A DNA stretch of 64,000 bases from Limnohabitans sp. T6-5 (GTDB lineage Bacteria > Pseudomonadota > Gammaproteobacteria > Burkholderiales > Burkholderiaceae_C), in assembly GCF_003063315.1 (NCBI RefSeq), contig NZ_NERV01000002.1:62001-126000 (forward strand), written 5' to 3'. The translations under genes were made by a program, and so were the position numbers. This document shows, in pieces, positions 31,193-39,923 of this stretch; position 1 is the first letter of the stretch; every line of letters begins with the position of its first letter. The notes beneath the pieces are model-generated. The model made no database searches, had not been told where the DNA came from, and worked only from the letters and a program-made list of their open reading frames with translations.

Positions 31193-31198
31193 TATAAT
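31193..31198 (+). promoter_or_regulatory. -10 box of the rpsF operon promoter
   Basis: Perfect TATAAT eight bases after the symporter stop codon. No clear -35 is visible. It would start a leader of about 75 bases before rpsF. Confidence 0.55.
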
Positions 31199-31213
31199 CG
31201 CAGGCTTCGCCTT

Positions 31214-31246
31214 GCCGCACCCCGACAGACGCTGGGGGCGGCTTTT
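31214..31246 (+). ncRNA. Candidate S6:S18 autoregulatory leader in rpsF mRNA
   Basis: GCCGC (31214-31218) and CCCC (31220-31223) pair with GGGG and GCGGC (31234-31242) around a ten-base loop GACAGACGCT, followed by TTTT. Structured leaders bound by the S6-S18 complex are known before rpsF in many bacteria. Position and the CCG-containing hairpin fit, but I cannot verify the consensus. It could also act as a weak terminator. Confidence 0.35.
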
Positions 31247-31278
31247 CCAACCTTTTGGGTTAACCGCAAGGAGTCTCA

Positions 31279-31644
31279 ATGCGTCATTACGAAATCATTT
31301 TGCTGATCCATCCCGATCAGTCCGAACAAGTTCCAGCCATGCTGGAGCGCTACAAAGGCATGATCACTGTCGGCGGTGGCAACATCCACCGTGTAGAAGA
31401 CTGGGGCCGTCGTCAGCTGGCATACCAGATCAACAAGCTGGGCAAAGCCCACTACCTGTGCGTCAACATTGAGGCCGACCAGGCCGTGATGGCTGAACTG
31501 GAGCATGCCTTCAAGTTCAACGATGCCGTTTTGCGTCACCTGACTGTGCAAAAGAAAAAGGCCGACACAGCTCCTTCGTCCATGATGAAGACGGTTGAGC
31601 GCGAAGAAGCCCGCAAGTCACAACAAGCAGAATTCGCCGCTTGA
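31279..31644 (+). CDS. rpsF: 30S ribosomal protein S6
   Basis: Structural protein of the 30S platform that binds S18 (121 residues). [22 protein letters not shown] and [23 protein letters not shown] match the S6 fold. The C-terminal tail is charged and extended. AAGGAG precedes the ATG. First gene of the rpsF-priB-rpsR-rplI operon. Confidence 0.97.
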   Translation: MRHYEIILLIHPDQSEQVPAMLERYKGMITVGGGNIHRVEDWGRRQLAYQINKLGKAHYLCVNIEADQAVMAELEHAFKFNDAVLRHLTVQKKKADTAPSSMMKTVEREEARKSQQAEFAA

Positions 31645-31661
31645 TACTGACCTGTTGAGGA

Positions 31662-31949
31662 GTGAACCGTACTGAGTTGACCGCCTGTATTGCCGAGCAA
31701 GCCGCTTTGCGATACACCCCCGCTGGTTTGCCTGCTCTGGATCTGATCCTCGAGCACGCCTCTGAAGTTCAAGAGGTCGGGCAAAACCGAAAAGTCCAGT
31801 TGAAAATTCGTGCATTGGCCCTCGGGGTTTCTGCAGAAAAACTGGTCAAGCAAGCGGTAGGCAGTGTCTGGACGTTCAAGGGCTTTTTAGCCACCCCTCG
31901 ACAAGGCAAAAGTGTCGTGTTGCACATTCAAGAGTTTCAGCAAGATTAA
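31662..31949 (+). CDS. priB: Primosomal replication protein N (PriB)
   Basis: Single-stranded-DNA-binding OB-fold protein (95 residues) that works with PriA to restart replication. The N terminus [28 protein letters not shown] and C-terminal [27 protein letters not shown] fit the PriB family. The start is GTG 31662; GAGGA lies directly against it, so the exact start is uncertain. Position between rpsF and rpsR is the conserved location of priB. Confidence 0.93.
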   Translation: MNRTELTACIAEQAALRYTPAGLPALDLILEHASEVQEVGQNRKVQLKIRALALGVSAEKLVKQAVGSVWTFKGFLATPRQGKSVVLHIQEFQQD

Positions 31950-31963
31950 TTTCAGGAGGCCCC

Positions 31964-32245
31964 ATGGCCACGTTCAAAAAATTCAACAAAGACAAGCGCC
32001 CCAAGCGCAACACCCAGTCGCTGCTGTTCAAGCGCAAGCGTTTCTGCCGCTTCACTGTGACAGGCGTCGAAGAAATCGACTACAAAGATGTGGACACCCT
32101 GCGTGACTTCATTGCCGAAAACGGCAAGATCATTCCTGCACGTTTGACTGGCACTCGCGCCATCTTCCAGCGTCAGCTCAACACAGCCATCAAGCGTGCA
32201 CGCTTTCTGGCCATGTTGCCCTACACCGACCAGCACAAAGTCTAA
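31964..32245 (+). CDS. rpsR: 30S ribosomal protein S18
   Basis: Ribosomal protein S18 (93 residues), partner of S6 on the 30S platform. [33 protein letters not shown] and [19 protein letters not shown] are the family core. AGGAGG precedes the ATG. It lies in the rpsF operon. Confidence 0.98.
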   Translation: MATFKKFNKDKRPKRNTQSLLFKRKRFCRFTVTGVEEIDYKDVDTLRDFIAENGKIIPARLTGTRAIFQRQLNTAIKRARFLAMLPYTDQHKV

Positions 32246-32256
32246 GGAGAACAACC

Positions 32257-32709
32257 ATGCAAATCATTCTGCTCGAAAAGGTTGTGAACCTGGGTAATTT
32301 GGGTGAGATCGTCAAAGTCAAGGACGGTTACGCACGTAACTTCTTGATTCCTCAAGGCCGTGCCCGCCGTGCAACGGAAGCCAACAAGGCCGAGTTTGAG
32401 GCTCGCCGCGTTGAACTGGAAAAAGCAGCTGCTGCCAAGTTGGCAGAAGCCCAAGCCCAAGGCGAAAAGCTTTCTGGCTTGGTCGTCAAGCTGACTCAGA
32501 AAGCTGGTGTGGATGGCCGCTTGTTTGGTTCTGTGACCAACCATGACATCTCTGAAGAGTTGAACAAGCAAGGTTACAAACTGGTCAAGTCCCAGATTCG
32601 CATGCCCAACGGCCCGATCAAGACCGTGAGTGATTCCACGGTGTCCGTGGCTTTGCACACCGATGTGGTGGTGGACGTGACGGTGACTGTGTACGGCGAA
32701 ACTGCCTGA
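32257..32709 (+). CDS. rplI: 50S ribosomal protein L9
   Basis: Ribosomal protein L9 (150 residues) with an N-terminal rRNA-binding domain ([36 protein letters not shown]), a long connecting helix and a C-terminal domain ([13 protein letters not shown]). Last gene of the operon, followed by a terminator. Confidence 0.98.
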   Translation: MQIILLEKVVNLGNLGEIVKVKDGYARNFLIPQGRARRATEANKAEFEARRVELEKAAAAKLAEAQAQGEKLSGLVVKLTQKAGVDGRLFGSVTNHDISEELNKQGYKLVKSQIRMPNGPIKTVSDSTVSVALHTDVVVDVTVTVYGETA

Positions 32710-32725
32710 TCATTGATCATCTTTC

Positions 32726-32768
32726 AAAAGCCGCCTGGCGATGAGCTTGGCGGCTTTTTTGTTTTTTG
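32726..32768 (+). terminator. Terminator after rplI
   Basis: AAAAGCCGCC (32726-32735) pairs perfectly with GGCGGCTTTT (32749-32758) around a 13-base loop, followed by TTGTTTTTT. Confidence 0.85.
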
Positions 32769-32825
32769 TAATCCCTTTGTCTGTAGCGCGGAGTTCTCCC
32801 GCATTGCTCACCGTTTTCCCCTTGC

Positions 32826-32846
32826 TTATCCACAGGCTTATCCCGT
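32826..32846 (+). promoter_or_regulatory. DnaA box pair upstream of dnaB
   Basis: TTATCCACA at 32826-32834 is a perfect consensus DnaA box. A related TTATCCCGT follows at 32838-32846 in the same orientation, 12 bases start to start. They lie 50-70 bases before the dnaB start, in its presumed promoter region, so DnaA may control dnaB. Confidence 0.5.
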
Positions 32847-32895
32847 GACGATCAGGGTGAGCGGGACTACCATAGAGTTTTTCATACTGCCCTAG

Positions 32896-34320
32896 ATGTC
32901 TGCTGTATTTACGAACCATTTGAACGAGTTTCCCGCGGATCTGTCGACCGACAGTCAAGTGGCCAAATTGCGGGTGCCTCCACACTCGATTGAAGCCGAG
33001 TCCAGTGTCCTGGGGGGCTTGTTGCTCGATAACAGCGCTTGGGATCGGGTGGGCGATTTGCTGGTCGATTCGGATTTTTACCGCCATGAGCACAAGCTGA
33101 TCTACACCGCCATTGGGGCGTTGATCAATGCGTCCAAACCTGCGGACGTCATCACGGTCAGTGAGCAACTGCAAAACCAGGGCAAGTCTGAGGAGATGGG
33201 CGGTCTGGGTTATCTGAATTCACTGGCGCAGTATGTGCCCAGTGCCAGCAATATTCGCCGCTATGCCGAGATCGTGCGAGAGCGCTCCATCTTGAGAAAG
33301 TTGGTCACCGCCAGTGACGAAATCGCTACCAACGCCTTCAACCCGCAAGGCAAGGCGATTGATCGGATCCTGGACGAAGCCGAGCAAAAAATCTTCAACA
33401 TCGGAGAAGAAGGCTCGCGCATGAAGCAGGGCTTTCAGTCGATGGACACGCTGGTGGTTGAGCTGCTCGACCGCGTTCAGGAGATGGCGGACAACCCCAA
33501 TGACATCACGGGTGTTCCAACGGGGTTTTATGACCTCGACCGTATGACGTCAGGCCTGCAGCCGGGCGATATGGTGGTGTTGGCGGCGCGCCCATCCATG
33601 GGCAAGACGGCATTTGCGATCAACATTGCAGAGCATGTGGCCTTGAACGAGGGCTTGCCTGTGGCGGTCTTTTCCATGGAAATGGGAGCCTCCCAACTCG
33701 CTGTTCGTGTGGTGGGCTCCATTGGCCGCGTGGACCAGGGGCATCTGCGAACCGGCAAATTGACCGATGAGGAATGGCCTCGACTGACCGAAGCCATCGA
33801 AAAACTCAGAACCGTGTCCTTGCACATTGACGAAACGCCTGGTCTTACCCCGTCTGAATTGCGCGCCAATGCGCGGCGCCTGGCGCGCCAGTGCGGCAAG
33901 CTGGGTCTGATCGTGGTCGACTACTTGCAGCTGATGAGTGGTTCCGGCTCTTCGGGCGGCGATAACCGCGCCACCGAATTGGGTGAAATTTCGCGTGGTC
34001 TGAAAATGCTGGCCAAGGAATTGCAATGCCCGGTGATTGCCTTGTCGCAGCTGAACCGAAGCGTGGAGCAGCGCACGGACAAGCGCCCGATGATGAGCGA
34101 TTTGCGGGAATCGGGGGCGATTGAGCAAGATGCCGACATCATCATGTTCATTTACCGCGATGATTATTACAACAAGGACTCCAAAGATCCCGGGGTTGCG
34201 GAAATCATCATTGGCAAGCAGCGTAATGGACCGACTGGAACAGTGCGACTGGCCTTCCTGAAAAACCTCACCCGCTTTGAAAGCCTCGCATCAGGCGGTC
34301 TGGGCAGCGACGATTACTGA
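32896..34320 (+). CDS. dnaB: Replicative DNA helicase DnaB
   Basis: Hexameric replication-fork helicase (474 residues). The N-terminal DnaG-interacting domain begins LRVPPHSIEAESSVLGGLLLDN. The RecA-like domain carries Walker A RPSMGKTAFA (about 232-241) and Walker B LIVVDYLQLMSG. RSVEQRTDKRPMMSDLRESGAIEQDADIIMF is typically split in this way across the nucleotide site. No intein is present. It follows rplI, a common arrangement. Confidence 0.97.
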   Translation: MSAVFTNHLNEFPADLSTDSQVAKLRVPPHSIEAESSVLGGLLLDNSAWDRVGDLLVDSDFYRHEHKLIYTAIGALINASKPADVITVSEQLQNQGKSEEMGGLGYLNSLAQYVPSASNIRRYAEIVRERSILRKLVTASDEIATNAFNPQGKAIDRILDEAEQKIFNIGEEGSRMKQGFQSMDTLVVELLDRVQEMADNPNDITGVPTGFYDLDRMTSGLQPGDMVVLAARPSMGKTAFAINIAEHVALNEGLPVAVFSMEMGASQLAVRVVGSIGRVDQGHLRTGKLTDEEWPRLTEAIEKLRTVSLHIDETPGLTPSELRANARRLARQCGKLGLIVVDYLQLMSGSGSSGGDNRATELGEISRGLKMLAKELQCPVIALSQLNRSVEQRTDKRPMMSDLRESGAIEQDADIIMFIYRDDYYNKDSKDPGVAEIIIGKQRNGPTGTVRLAFLKNLTRFESLASGGLGSDDY

Positions 34321-34337
34321 TCGCTGCCGCCAAAGCC

Positions 34338-35996
34338 TCACAGTGTATCGCTGGCAAAGTCAGCCAATCGTGACCGTTCACCGCGTGCCAAGGTGATGTG
34401 TCCGCCGTGAGCCCATCCCTTGAAACGATCAACCGCATAAGTCAGGCCGGAGGAGCCTTCGGTCAGATAAGGGGTATCAATTTGGGCCAAATTGCCCATG
34501 CAGATGATTTTGGTGCCCGGCCCGGCGCGGGTGATCAAGGTCTTCATTTGCTTGGGCGTCAGGTTCTGTGCCTCATCAATGATCACATATTTGTTCATGA
34601 ATGTGCGGCCTCGCATGAAGTTCATGCTCTTGATCTTGATGCGACTCTTGATCAGTTCATTGGTCGCCGCCCGACCCCATTCGCCTGCGTTGCCGCCATC
34701 ACCTTTGGCCAGAAATTCCAGGTTGTCGTCCAGTGCGCCCATCCAGGGGCCCATTTTTTCTTCTTCCGTGCCTGGCAGGAAACCGATGTCTTCACCCACG
34801 CTCACGGTGGCGCGAGTCATGATGATTTCAGTGTAGCGGCGATCATCCAACACCTGGGTCAAGCCTGCTGCCAGCGCCATCAGCGTCTTGCCTGTACCGG
34901 CTGTACCTGCCAGTGTGACAAAGTCGATGTCTGGATCGGTCAACAAATTCATGGCGAAGTTTTGTTCGCGATTGCGCGTTGTGACGCCCCAAACAGCATT
35001 CTTTTGGTGAGTGAAGTCTTTCAGCGTGCGCAAAACGGCAGTTTTGTCGCGAATTTCTGTGACGCGGGCATAAAGGCTGGGCTCACCTGGGGCTTCAAAA
35101 TACACAAACTCGTTCATGAACAGGCTCGGCACAATGGGGCCGGAAATCCTGTAATAAGTATGTGTGCCTTGCTGCCAGCTTTCCACGGTTTTACCGTTTT
35201 TGCTCCAGAAGTCCTTGGGCAAAGCCAGAGTGCCCGGATAGAGCAAATCCCCATCTTCCAGGGTCTTGTCGTTCTGGTAGTCCTCGGCTTGCAGACCCAG
35301 AGCGCGGGCCTTGACCCGCATGTTGATGTCCTTGGAAACCAGAACCACCTCTCGGGGTGCGTACAACTGTCCCAATGCCTTGACCACACCGAGAATCTGG
35401 TTGTCCGCCTTGCCTTGAGGAAGGGCCAATGGCAGGCTCAAATCAAGGGCCTGTGTCTGGAAGAACAATTGACCCAGAGCGTCACTGTAGCCTGTGGTGT
35501 TCAGCGGTGATCCTTTGCCCAGATCTGCGCCGTGCGCGGATGCCAATGCATCGAGTGACCTGCTGGCCTGACGTGCATTACGGGCCACTTCGGTCATGCC
35601 TTTTTTGTGACCATCGAGCTCTTCCAGCACGATCATGGGCAAAAACACATCGTGCTCTTCAAAGCGGAACAAGCTCATGGGGTCATGCATCAACACATTG
35701 GTGTCCAGCACAAACAACTTCGTTGGGCCTGATTTGCGTTTGCTGCGCTTGACGCTGGGCGCATCAATTTGGGGTGAGCTGGGCGTTTCCATGTGGACAG
35801 CCGGTGCTGGCGGTGAGGCGATTGCACTTGACTTGTTGTTACGGCGTTGAGGTTGCTTGGCCTGTGTCGGCAACGTCGCGATGGTGCTGGCTGGGGCCTC
35901 GGCAGGCGCTGTGTTGTCTAAGTCCGAAGTGGATGCCTCAAAAGCCTTGGAAGTCAAACGGCTGGCGCGTTGGGTGGGGGCGGGTGGCAGTGGCAT
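34338..35996 (-). CDS. PIN-PhoH family protein (PhoH-like ATPase with PIN nuclease domain)
   Basis: Two-domain protein (552 residues). After a low-complexity, Pro/Ala-rich N-terminal region of about 90 residues comes a PIN-like nuclease domain (LFVLDTNVLMHDP with Asp98, later VLVSKDINMRVKA). A C-terminal PhoH P-loop ATPase has Walker A AGTAGTGKTLMA, and YVIIDEAQNLTPKQMKTLITRAG as Walker B. Proteins of this design have been linked to RNA unwinding and cleavage. The start at 35996 has AAGAGG at good spacing; an in-frame start 12 codons upstream is less likely. It converges on dnaB. Confidence 0.9.
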   Translation of the reverse strand: MPLPPAPTQRASRLTSKAFEASTSDLDNTAPAEAPASTIATLPTQAKQPQRRNNKSSAIASPPAPAVHMETPSSPQIDAPSVKRSKRKSGPTKLFVLDTNVLMHDPMSLFRFEEHDVFLPMIVLEELDGHKKGMTEVARNARQASRSLDALASAHGADLGKGSPLNTTGYSDALGQLFFQTQALDLSLPLALPQGKADNQILGVVKALGQLYAPREVVLVSKDINMRVKARALGLQAEDYQNDKTLEDGDLLYPGTLALPKDFWSKNGKTVESWQQGTHTYYRISGPIVPSLFMNEFVYFEAPGEPSLYARVTEIRDKTAVLRTLKDFTHQKNAVWGVTTRNREQNFAMNLLTDPDIDFVTLAGTAGTGKTLMALAAGLTQVLDDRRYTEIIMTRATVSVGEDIGFLPGTEEEKMGPWMGALDDNLEFLAKGDGGNAGEWGRAATNELIKSRIKIKSMNFMRGRTFMNKYVIIDEAQNLTPKQMKTLITRAGPGTKIICMGNLAQIDTPYLTEGSSGLTYAVDRFKGWAHGGHITLARGERSRLADFASDTL

Positions 35997-36042
35997 GAAC
36001 AAAGACCTCTTGAAAAGTAATGGGGAATGCAACCGAAAAAAG

Positions 36043-36074
36043 AAAAAGCCGCCTGGAGGCCAAGGCGGCTTTTT
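36043..36074 (-). terminator. Symmetrical terminator between the peroxiredoxin and PIN-PhoH genes
   Basis: AAAAAGCCGCC (36043-36053) and GGCGGCTTTTT (36064-36074) form a perfect 11-base-pair stem with a ten-base loop. The arms give a T-run on either strand, so it should end the minus-strand bcp transcript. Confidence 0.8.
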
Positions 36075-36162
36075 GTGAGGGCGTGGGGCTGAGCTTCAGC
36101 TGCATGAAACCATTATGCATGAGCCAGATGGCAGTTCATCATGCTCAGATGGTTTCGTGTGT

Positions 36163-36639
36163 TCAGGCCGCTTCATTGAGGTCTTTGACCGCTTTGAGCA
36201 CTTCTTCAACGTGGCCAGGGACTTTCAAACCGCGCCATTCCTGCTTCAAGGTGCCGTCCGCACCAATCAGGAAAGTACTGCGCTCAATACCTTTGACTTT
36301 TTTGCCGTACATGATTTTGTTTTTGACCACACCAAACATGTGGCACATTTTTTCTTCGGTGTCAGCGATCAGTTCAAAAGGCAATTCCAACTTGGCTTTG
36401 AAATCATCATGGGATTTCATGTTGTCTCGTGAAACGCCAAGTACCATGGCGCCTGCTTTGACAAAATCTTTGTATTTGTCGCGAAACTGCATGGCTTCGG
36501 TTGTGCAGCCTGGTGTATTGTCTTTGGGGTAGAAAAACAAGACGACAGTTTGGCCGACGTGAGAGATGTTAGAAACTTTCAGACCGCCTGTGGCGTTCGC
36601 TTCAAATTCTGGGAGGGGTTTGTTTAGAACGATCGCCAT
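36163..36639 (-). CDS. bcp: Thioredoxin-dependent peroxiredoxin, BCP/PrxQ family
   Basis: Thiol peroxidase (158 residues) reducing hydroperoxides. FFYPKDNTPGCTTEAMQFRD contains the peroxidatic Cys45. The resolving Cys five residues later in E. coli BCP (Cys50) is Met here, so the enzyme may use another Cys (in EEKMCHMFG) or act as a 1-Cys peroxiredoxin. The start at 36639 gives the family N terminus; the longer frame from 36678 adds 13 unrelated residues. Cytoplasmic. Confidence 0.93.
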   Translation of the reverse strand: MAIVLNKPLPEFEANATGGLKVSNISHVGQTVVLFFYPKDNTPGCTTEAMQFRDKYKDFVKAGAMVLGVSRDNMKSHDDFKAKLELPFELIADTEEKMCHMFGVVKNKIMYGKKVKGIERSTFLIGADGTLKQEWRGLKVPGHVEEVLKAVKDLNEAA

Positions 36640-36801
36640 AAAACTCTGATCTCGCTTGACTGTTTGAGCCTGGACCACTGGGTGTGGCCATCAGCTGCGC
36701 TTGAAGGCCATGAGCCTCGACAACCGTCTATTTTACTCTGAAGAGACACACTCAGAATAGACTGTGTCTGTTGGGGGCATGGCGGTTGGCAAATGCATGC
36801 T

Positions 36802-37179
36802 TTAGGGTTCGATGATCAGGATGGCGGTGACTTTTCGGCCTTCGCTGGCCAGGATGTTGTAGGTGCGGCAGGCCGCTGCCGTGTCCATGGTTTCGATGCC
36901 AATGCCTAGGCGGATCAGTGATAAAAGCCATTGGGGTTTGGGAAATCGAAGTCGCTGGCCACTGCCAAAAAGCACCAATTCAGCGCCTGTTGTGACAGCC
37001 TGGGCAAAGTCCTCGGCTGTTAAATCAGCGAATGGTTTGTCGGTCCAGTGACCTGGCGCAGTTTCGGGCAGACTGCTGACGAGCAGAGACTGACTGAATT
37101 TTTGGCCATTGACCTCTATCCAGCCTTCGCCGTAGGCGTTGATCGTGGGGGCGTTCGATTTGTCTGGCTGAAGTTTCAT
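36802..37179 (-). CDS. Mth938-like domain protein (DUF498/DUF598)
   Basis: Small cytoplasmic protein (125 residues) of the Mth938/NDUFAF3-like superfamily. INAYGEGWIEVNGQKFSQSLLVS, ELVLFGSGQRLRFP and the final GIGIETMDTAAACRTYNILASEGRKVTAILII are typical. Eukaryotic relatives help assemble respiratory complex I; the bacterial role is not established. It is divergent from alaA. Start ATG at 37179. Confidence 0.85.
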   Translation of the reverse strand: MKLQPDKSNAPTINAYGEGWIEVNGQKFSQSLLVSSLPETAPGHWTDKPFADLTAEDFAQAVTTGAELVLFGSGQRLRFPKPQWLLSLIRLGIGIETMDTAAACRTYNILASEGRKVTAILIIEP

Positions 37180-37307
37180 GTCGCGGTCTGGTTGTGGGCA
37201 CGACTCAATTCAACATCGGAACGTTGTGCAGCTCATTGCGGCTGAAAAGGTCTTGAAATGTGGTCAAATTATAGGTTTTCCCCAACGCAACTGCCTTTGG
37301 AGGCACT

Positions 37308-38549
37308 TTGAAGACCATTCAAAAATCTGCCAAGCTCGCCAACGTTTGTTATGACATCCGCGGCCCCATCATGGACCGCGCTCGACAAATGGAAGAAGAC
37401 GGACACAAGATCATCAGGCTGAACATCGGGAATTTGGCAGTTTTTGGGTTTGATGCGCCCGAAGAGATACAGCAAGACATGATCCGCAACCTGCCCAATT
37501 CGGCGGGTTATTCGGACAGCAAGGGGATTTTTGGGGCGCGCAAGGCCGTGATGCATGAGACCCAGAAACAAGGCATTTTGGGTGTCACACTGGACGACAT
37601 TTACTTGGGCAATGGTGCCAGCGAATTGATCGTGATGGCCACCAATGCATTGCTTGACAACGGCGATGAGCTATTGTTGCCTGCACCGGATTACCCTTTG
37701 TGGACTGCTGCAGTCAGTCTGTCAGGTGGCACGCCCGTGCATTACAACTGTGAAGAGTCCAACGGCTGGATGCCTGATTTGGCGGATATCCGGGCCAAAG
37801 TCACACCGCGCACCAAGGGCATCGTGGTTATCAACCCCAATAACCCAACCGGGGCCTTGTATTCGGACGCGTTGTTGCAAGGCATTGTGGCTATTGCGCG
37901 CGAGCATGGACTGGTGATTTTTGCCGATGAGGTGTACGACAAAGTCCTGTACGACGGTGTCAAACACACACCCTTGGCCAGCTTGTCCCAAGATGTGCTG
38001 ACCTTGACGTTCAACTCGCTGTCCAAAAGTTACCGCTCTTGCGGTTACCGAGCAGGATGGATGGTGATTTCTGGCGACAAAAAGCCCGCCAAGGATTACA
38101 TCGAAGGCCTGAATATGTTGTCGAACATGCGTCTGTGCGCGAATGTTCCTGGTCAATGGGCCATTCAGACCGCATTGGGCGGACATCAAAGTATCAATGA
38201 GTTGGTGGGCGAGGGGGGGCGTTTGCGCAAACAGCGTGATTTGGCCTATGAGCTGATCACTGCCATCCCGGGGGTTCATTGTGTCAAGCCGCAAGCGGCC
38301 TTGTACATGTTCCCCAAATTGGACCCCCAAATTTACCCGGTCAAGGATGACCAGGAGTTTTTCCTCCAATTGTTGGAAGAAACCAAAGTCATGCTGGTTC
38401 AGGGGACAGGTTTCAATTGGCCGGACCCCGACCATTTCAGGATTGTTTTCCTGCCGCATCTGGACGATTTGCGTGAAGCCATCGCCCGAATGGCGCGCTT
38501 TCTGGAGGGGGCTCGCAAGCGTTTTGGCACCGACACGCTCGTGGCCTGA
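37308..38549 (+). CDS. alaA: Alanine-synthesising PLP aminotransferase, AlaA-like
   Basis: Class I aminotransferase (413 residues), likely glutamate-pyruvate transaminase. The N terminus KSAKLANVCYDIRGPIMDRA closely resembles E. coli AlaA. NPNNPTGALY and the PLP Lys240 in LSKSYRSCGYRAGW are visible. The start is TTG 37308 with GGAGG four bases upstream; no in-frame ATG fits the family N terminus. hom and thrC follow, though with 50 bases between. Confidence 0.9.
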   Translation: MKTIQKSAKLANVCYDIRGPIMDRARQMEEDGHKIIRLNIGNLAVFGFDAPEEIQQDMIRNLPNSAGYSDSKGIFGARKAVMHETQKQGILGVTLDDIYLGNGASELIVMATNALLDNGDELLLPAPDYPLWTAAVSLSGGTPVHYNCEESNGWMPDLADIRAKVTPRTKGIVVINPNNPTGALYSDALLQGIVAIAREHGLVIFADEVYDKVLYDGVKHTPLASLSQDVLTLTFNSLSKSYRSCGYRAGWMVISGDKKPAKDYIEGLNMLSNMRLCANVPGQWAIQTALGGHQSINELVGEGGRLRKQRDLAYELITAIPGVHCVKPQAALYMFPKLDPQIYPVKDDQEFFLQLLEETKVMLVQGTGFNWPDPDHFRIVFLPHLDDLREAIARMARFLEGARKRFGTDTLVA

Positions 38550-38600
38550 TTTTTTGAATGGGGGTTGGCTGAGTCGACCCCGAACCGTAGAAGTGAAAAG

Positions 38601-39923
38601 ATGAAACCGATCAAAGTAGGCCTGTTGGGCATTGGGACTGTAGGCAGCGGCACTTTCAACGTGCTCAAACGCAACCAGGAAGAAATTCAGCGTCGCGCAG
38701 GCCGGGGCATTGAAATTGCCATGGTGGCCGATTTGAACGTGGCTCGCGCTCAAGAACTGGTGGGCAACAGTGTTCAGGTCGTGGGCGATGCCCGTGAGGT
38801 GATTGCCAATCCTGAAATCGACATCGTGATCGAGCTGATCGGTGGCTATGGCATTGCCAAAGCCCTGGTGCTTGAGGCGATTGCAGCCGGCAAGCATGTG
38901 GTGACGGCCAACAAGGCCTTGCTGGCTGTGCATGGGACCGAAATTTTTGCGGCTGCACAAGCCAAAGGCGTGATGGTGGCTTTTGAAGCCGCTGTAGCCG
39001 GTGGCATCCCGATCATCAAGGCACTGCGCGAAGGCCTGACGGCCAACAGCATCCAATGGGTGGCCGGCATCATCAATGGCACCACCAACTTCATCTTGTC
39101 CGAGATGCGCGACAAAGGTCTGGACTTTGGTGTGGTACTCAAGGAAGCACAACGACTGGGTTACGCCGAAGCCGATCCCACATTCGACATTGAAGGTGTG
39201 GATGCTGCACACAAAGTGACTTTGATGAGTGCGATCGCGTTCGGCATACCTGTGCAGTTTGACAAAGCCTATGTGGAAGGCATCACTCAGCTGGGCGCTG
39301 CTGACATCAAATACGCCGAACAGCTGGGCTACCGCATCAAGCTTTTGGGCATCACCAAGCGCACAGCGCAAGGCGTGGAGCTGCGCGTGCACCCTAGCCT
39401 GGTGCCAACCCAACGCCTGATTGCCAATGTGGAAGGCGCCATGAACGCCGTGATGGTGCAAGGCGATGCCGTGGGCACCACTTTGTACTACGGCAAGGGC
39501 GCAGGCTCTGAGCCCACGGCCAGTGCGGTGATTGCTGATTTGGTGGACATCACACGCTTGCACACGGCGGACCCGCTCAATCGCGTGCCACATCTGGCTT
39601 TCCAGCCCGGCGCCATGAGTGACCTGAAGGTCTTGCCGATGGCTGAAGTTGTGACCAGCTATTACCTGCGCTTGCGCGTGGCCGATCAGGCGGGCGTGCT
39701 GGCCAAGCTCACGGGTTTGCTGGCCGAATCAGGTATCAGCATCGATGCGGTCTTGCAACGCGAAGCCGACCAGGTCAGCCAAGCCGGTGAAAACCAGACC
39801 GATGTGATCATCCTGACCCATGACACCCGCGAAGGTACCTTGAACGAGGTTCTGGCCCAGATGCAGGCCTTGCCCACCGTGATGGCCCCGATCGTTCGTA
39901 TCCGCAAAGAAGAGCTGAACTGA
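38601..39923 (+). CDS. hom: Homoserine dehydrogenase
   Basis: Reduces aspartate semialdehyde to homoserine (440 residues). GLLGIGTVGSGTFNVL is the NAD(P) site, AGIINGTTNFIL is the central signature, and a C-terminal ACT domain (about 355-440, beginning YYLRLRVADQAGVLAKLTGLL) suggests threonine feedback control. ATG 38601 fits; upstream in-frame starts add unrelated residues. It overlaps thrC by one base. Confidence 0.96.
   Translation: MKPIKVGLLGIGTVGSGTFNVLKRNQEEIQRRAGRGIEIAMVADLNVARAQELVGNSVQVVGDAREVIANPEIDIVIELIGGYGIAKALVLEAIAAGKHVVTANKALLAVHGTEIFAAAQAKGVMVAFEAAVAGGIPIIKALREGLTANSIQWVAGIINGTTNFILSEMRDKGLDFGVVLKEAQRLGYAEADPTFDIEGVDAAHKVTLMSAIAFGIPVQFDKAYVEGITQLGAADIKYAEQLGYRIKLLGITKRTAQGVELRVHPSLVPTQRLIANVEGAMNAVMVQGDAVGTTLYYGKGAGSEPTASAVIADLVDITRLHTADPLNRVPHLAFQPGAMSDLKVLPMAEVVTSYYLRLRVADQAGVLAKLTGLLAESGISIDAVLQREADQVSQAGENQTDVIILTHDTREGTLNEVLAQMQALPTVMAPIVRIRKEELN

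Noticed and set aside
32713..32895. 60-codon frame between rplI and dnaB
   Set aside because: It reads through the rplI terminator and the DnaA boxes, has no recognisable protein features and no ribosome-binding site.
36113..36160. Small frame or RNA between the bcp terminator and bcp
   Set aside because: No start with ribosome site and no structure beyond the terminator; it appears to be the bcp 3' untranslated region.
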